Below are positions 34,729-39,453 of a stretch of 39,453 nt of DNA, in pieces (position 1 is the first letter of the stretch; each line of letters opens with the position of its first letter). The notes beneath the pieces are model-generated. The model did no database searches. It was not told the DNA's origin and saw nothing but the letters and a program-made list of their open reading frames with translations. The stretch is from Eubacteriales bacterium (GTDB lineage Bacteria; Bacillota; Clostridia; Christensenellales; Aristaeellaceae): assembly GCA_028701335.1 (NCBI GenBank), contig JAQVQY010000009.1, positions 1 through 39,453 of the forward strand. Reading direction: 5' to 3'. The translations under genes and the position numbers were made by a program.

Positions 34729-35571
34729 CTAAAGCGCCACGATTCTTCTTACATTCGCCGGGTCATCATGGGTGAGCCCGGCGGATTTTTTTGTATCAAG
34801 AGCTTTAAGTGCTGTCATATCCTCATCAGAAAGAGCGAAATCAAACAGGCCGATGTTCTCCCGGATGCGATGTTCATTGACAGACTTGGGGATGACCGCG
34901 ATGCCCTGCTGGATGAGGAAGCGCAGAGCCGCCTGGGCAGGGGTTTTGCCATATCGGGCGGCGATTTCCCCAAGCGCGGCATTTTTGAGCAGGTCAGTCT
35001 TCCCCTGGGAAAAAGGGCCCCAGGCCATCAGCCTGATGTCGTGCCGGGCCATCAACTCCCGGGCGTCCAGGCGCTGGTGGTAAATGTGGGTTTCCAACTG
35101 GTCTACAGCGGGGACCACATCAAAATGCAGCAACAGGTCCTGGAGTCTGTCCGGGTAAAAGTTGGAAAGGCCGATTGCGCGTGCCAGGCCTTCATGATAG
35201 AGCTGCTCCATCACCCGCCATGCGCCATATACATCCCCAAAAGGATGGTGAATCAGATAGAGGTCCACATAATCAAGCCCCAGGCGCTTTAGAGAAGCTT
35301 CAAACGCGAGGCGTGTTTTTGCGTCCCCGGCATCGGTGTGCCAGAGCTTGGTGGTGATGAAAAGTTCCTCCCGGGGGATGCCGCTCTCGTTTATGGCCTG
35401 GCCCACCGCTTCTTCATTGCCATAAAACTGTGCGGTGTCAACCAGGCGGTAGCCGGCCTCCAGCGCCGTCAGAACGGAGCTCTTACAGACTTCAGGGTCT
35501 TTGATAAGATAGGTGCCAAAGCCAACCAAGGGCATTGGCGCTCCGGTGTTGAGCGTCAGGCTGTGCTGCAT
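34729..35571 (-). CDS. aldo/keto reductase
   Basis: 'MPLVGFGTYLI', 'GYRLVDTAQFYGNEEAVGQAI', 'LGLDYVDLYLIHHPFGD', 'AIGLSNF', 'VIPKSVNEHRIREN'; start ATG 35571 with AAGGAGG RBS. Confidence 0.94.
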   Translation of the reverse strand: MQHSLTLNTGAPMPLVGFGTYLIKDPEVCKSSVLTALEAGYRLVDTAQFYGNEEAVGQAINESGIPREELFITTKLWHTDAGDAKTRLAFEASLKRLGLDYVDLYLIHHPFGDVYGAWRVMEQLYHEGLARAIGLSNFYPDRLQDLLLHFDVVPAVDQLETHIYHQRLDARELMARHDIRLMAWGPFSQGKTDLLKNAALGEIAARYGKTPAQAALRFLIQQGIAVIPKSVNEHRIRENIGLFDFALSDEDMTALKALDTKKSAGLTHDDPANVRRIVAL

Positions 35572-35693
35572 GTCAGGGCCTCCTTCAAATATTCGCATAC
35601 TGCTATTCTACCCTTCCTGAGCGGGTATTATCGTACTGGCGCCGGCCCGGCATACCGGAGCGCCCCAATTGCGAAACAAAGCACGAAAATGCC

Positions 35694-35723
35694 TTGACAA
35701 GATAGGGAGAAGCGTGGTACATT
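35694..35723 (+). promoter_or_regulatory. putative sigma-A promoter of the hrcA operon
   Basis: TTGACA (35694-35699), 18-bp spacer, TACATT (35718-35723), just upstream of CIRCE. Confidence 0.6.
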
Positions 35724-35732
35724 ATCCACAGA

Positions 35733-35759
35733 TTAGCACTCGAGGGGCGAGAGTGCTAA
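35733..35759. promoter_or_regulatory. CIRCE operator (HrcA binding site)
   Basis: TTAGCACTC-GAGGGGCGA-GAGTGCTAA, exact consensus TTAGCACTC-N9-GAGTGCTAA. Confidence 0.98.
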
Positions 35760-35789
35760 CAGGCCGGAGAAAGGGAGGAAGGAGGACCC

Positions 35790-36827
35790 ATGAACGAGCG
35801 CAAACGCCGCATTTTACAGGCAGTCGTGGAAGATTACATTCTAACGGCTATGCCCGTGGGCTCCCGGACCATCTCCCGCAAGTACCTCCGGGATGTCTCC
35901 AGTGCCACCATCCGCAATGAGATGAGCGACCTGGAGGAGTTGGGCTACATGATGCAGCCCCATGTTTCGGCCGGCCGGGTGCCCAGCGCCAAGGCCTACC
36001 GGCTGTATGTGGATATACTCATGGACTCAGGCCTCACTCCCATCAAGGAGGACGAGGCGGCCAAGGATTACTTCCTCCAGCGCGTCAGCCATCTGGAGGA
36101 TGTGGTGGCAAGCACCGCCCAGGTCTTATCGGACTTTACGCATTATGTCTCCCTGGTAATGATGCCGGGCCAGGCGAATTTACGCATCGCCACCCTCCAC
36201 CTTGTGCCTGTCAGCCGCGCAATGGCGCTTTTGGTGATTGTTACTGATGGTGGCATCATCCGGGATACGATGGTGCATGTGGCGGATTCGCTGGACACGG
36301 ACGCCCTGTATGCCATCAGCCGGATGCTCACGGAGCGCTTCACGGGGAAGACGCTAAAGGAAGTGCGCCAAAAGCTCCGCGAATTCGCGGCCAGCGCTCC
36401 GGCAGACCCGCAGGTGCTCCAGGGCATCGCGGAGTTGTCCGACCAGATGGACCGGGAGAATGCCACGGACACCATCACTGTGTCCGGCACCCACAATATT
36501 CTCAATTTTCCCGAGTATCAGGAGGCGGAGAAAGCCCGCCCGGTGCTCTCGGTGCTGGAGGACAGGGAGCGGCTGATGCAGTTTATCAAAGCCGTGGACA
36601 CCAGGGATGGCGCTGACGTGGCTGTCCATATCGGCCCTGAAACCGGTATCCCGGAAATGGAAGATTGTAGCGTGGCCCTGGCGGAATACACCGTAGGCCA
36701 AGGGCACCGGGGCGCAATTGGCATCATTGGCCCCACCCGCATGCCCTATGCCCGCGTGCTCAACACCCTGCGCCTGGTGGGCGACGCGTTAAGCCTCGTC
36801 CTGACCGGCGGCAAGCAGGCGGAGTAA
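35790..36827 (+). CDS. hrcA: heat-inducible transcription repressor HrcA
   Basis: 'RKRRILQAVVEDYILTAMPVGSRTISRKYLRDVSSATIRNEMSDLEELGYMMQPHVSAGRVPSAKAYRLYVD'. Confidence 0.97.
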   Translation: MNERKRRILQAVVEDYILTAMPVGSRTISRKYLRDVSSATIRNEMSDLEELGYMMQPHVSAGRVPSAKAYRLYVDILMDSGLTPIKEDEAAKDYFLQRVSHLEDVVASTAQVLSDFTHYVSLVMMPGQANLRIATLHLVPVSRAMALLVIVTDGGIIRDTMVHVADSLDTDALYAISRMLTERFTGKTLKEVRQKLREFAASAPADPQVLQGIAELSDQMDRENATDTITVSGTHNILNFPEYQEAEKARPVLSVLEDRERLMQFIKAVDTRDGADVAVHIGPETGIPEMEDCSVALAEYTVGQGHRGAIGIIGPTRMPYARVLNTLRLVGDALSLVLTGGKQAE

Positions 36828-36842
36828 TTTTTGGAGGAGTTC

Positions 36843-37409
36843 ATGGACCGCAAGAAGAAGAAAACCGAGCAGGATCAGGCGCCCGTATTTCCGGAAGGCG
36901 CCGGGCTGTCGCCCGAAGCCGACAACCAGGCTGAAAAGCCGCAGGAGACAGCGGATTTGCTTGAGGAACTGGAGGAGGCCCGCGCCAAATGGGAGGAATA
37001 CCTGGGGCTGGCTCAGCGCGTGCAGGCGGACTACGACAATTTCCGCAAGCGCAATCGCCAGGTGGCTGCGGAAAGCTATGATGATGGCGCCCGCGCTTTT
37101 ATCAAAACCATCCTGCCGGTGGTAGACAACCTGGAGCGCGCCCTTAGTGTGGAAAAAGACAAGGAAGACCCGCTGTTCAAGGGGGTCACGCTGGTGCAAA
37201 AGCAGTTGATGGAAGCGCTGATGACCCGGGGAGTCACGCCTATTTCCCGGCTGGGCGAGCCTTTTGACCCGAAGCTGGAAGACGCCGTAGCCCAGGGCAG
37301 CCCCGAGGAAGGGGACCCCGGCACGGTATGCGAAGTGGTCCTTACGGGCTACCAGATGGGCGAGAATGTGCTCAGGCACGCGATGGTCCGGGTAGTCCCC
37401 GACCTTTAA
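36843..37409 (+). CDS. grpE: nucleotide exchange factor GrpE
   Basis: 'QADYDNFRKRNRQ', 'ILPVVDNLERAL', 'GVTPISRLGEPFDPKLEDAV'; ATG at 36843. Confidence 0.96.
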   Translation: MDRKKKKTEQDQAPVFPEGAGLSPEADNQAEKPQETADLLEELEEARAKWEEYLGLAQRVQADYDNFRKRNRQVAAESYDDGARAFIKTILPVVDNLERALSVEKDKEDPLFKGVTLVQKQLMEALMTRGVTPISRLGEPFDPKLEDAVAQGSPEEGDPGTVCEVVLTGYQMGENVLRHAMVRVVPDL

Positions 37410-37429
37410 ATAGATAATACTGAAAGTAA

Positions 37430-39280
<1,851 letters not shown>

Positions 39281-39306
39281 GAAATCAGGATGAATGGAAT
39301 CCTTTC

Positions 39307-39332
39307 GGGGGCTTTCGGAATGGAAAGCCCCC
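39307..39332. repeat. perfect 10-bp stem-loop between dnaK and dnaJ
   Basis: GGGGGCTTTC (39307-39316), GGAATG loop, GAAAGCCCCC (39323-39332); no T-run follows. Confidence 0.75.
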
Positions 39333-39379
39333 GGGCAAACGCCCCAAAAAGGATGCCATACGGGATTTATTGAGGAACT

Positions 39380-39453
39380 ATGGCAACAAAAAGAGACTAT
39401 TATGAGGTGCTGGGCGTCGATAAAAAGGCGAACACGGAGGACATCAAAAAGGC
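39380..39453 (+). CDS. dnaJ: molecular chaperone DnaJ, truncated at window end
   Basis: ATG at 39380: MATKRDYYEVLGVDKKANTEDIKKA... J-domain start. Confidence 0.95.
   Translation, partial: MATKRDYYEVLGVDKKANTEDIKK

Noticed and set aside
34720-34740. GCGC-rich short dyad between convergent stops as a terminator
   Set aside because: Only ~5-6 bp stem with a tiny loop and no T-run; stops are 4 nt apart.

Overview
High-GC Clostridia/Firmicutes-like chromosomal window with about 30 genes on both strands; the taxonomic reading is inferred from CIRCE/HrcA control and gene content. Left to right: (1) edge-truncated ABC oligopeptide-binding lipoprotein-like gene, amidohydrolase and 6-phosphogluconate dehydrogenase. 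(2) Secreted-protein pair: a tandem-duplicated 'DxSxxYxxW' domain protein and an SH3-like protein. (3) Four-gene leftward operon (duplicated 8-TM membrane protein, OYE/2,4-dienoyl-CoA-reductase-like enzyme, acetoacetate-decarboxylase-fold protein, SDR) behind a two-HTH LuxR regulator. (4) Second SH3-like secreted paralog and a MalT-like LuxR regulator. (5) Most interesting: a leftward locus (~17.0-26.4 kb) encoding a PP2C/HATPase fused partner-switching regulator, STAS protein, NHLM-type export system (mini-HlyD, C39-peptidase ABC transporter, second ABC transporter), an ECF sigma factor coupled to a 65-aa protein, a secreted 'DISGMY' protein, and at the end a 75-aa ORF that is a textbook double-glycine leader fused directly to a LysM domain. 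No RiPP maturase is visible, so this looks like a bacteriocin-type machine exporting a peptidoglycan-binding mini-protein. (6) Divergent Na+-translocating oxaloacetate decarboxylase genes, including a 43-codon OadG-like ORF missing from the ORF track. (7) ABC-2 exporter, Gfo/Idh/MocA oxidoreductase, winged-helix protein, aldo/keto reductase. (8) CIRCE-hrcA-grpE-dnaK-dnaJ heat-shock operon, with dnaJ truncated at the right edge. No rRNA, tRNA, CRISPR or transposon was recognised. All family calls come from reading motifs, with no database search.
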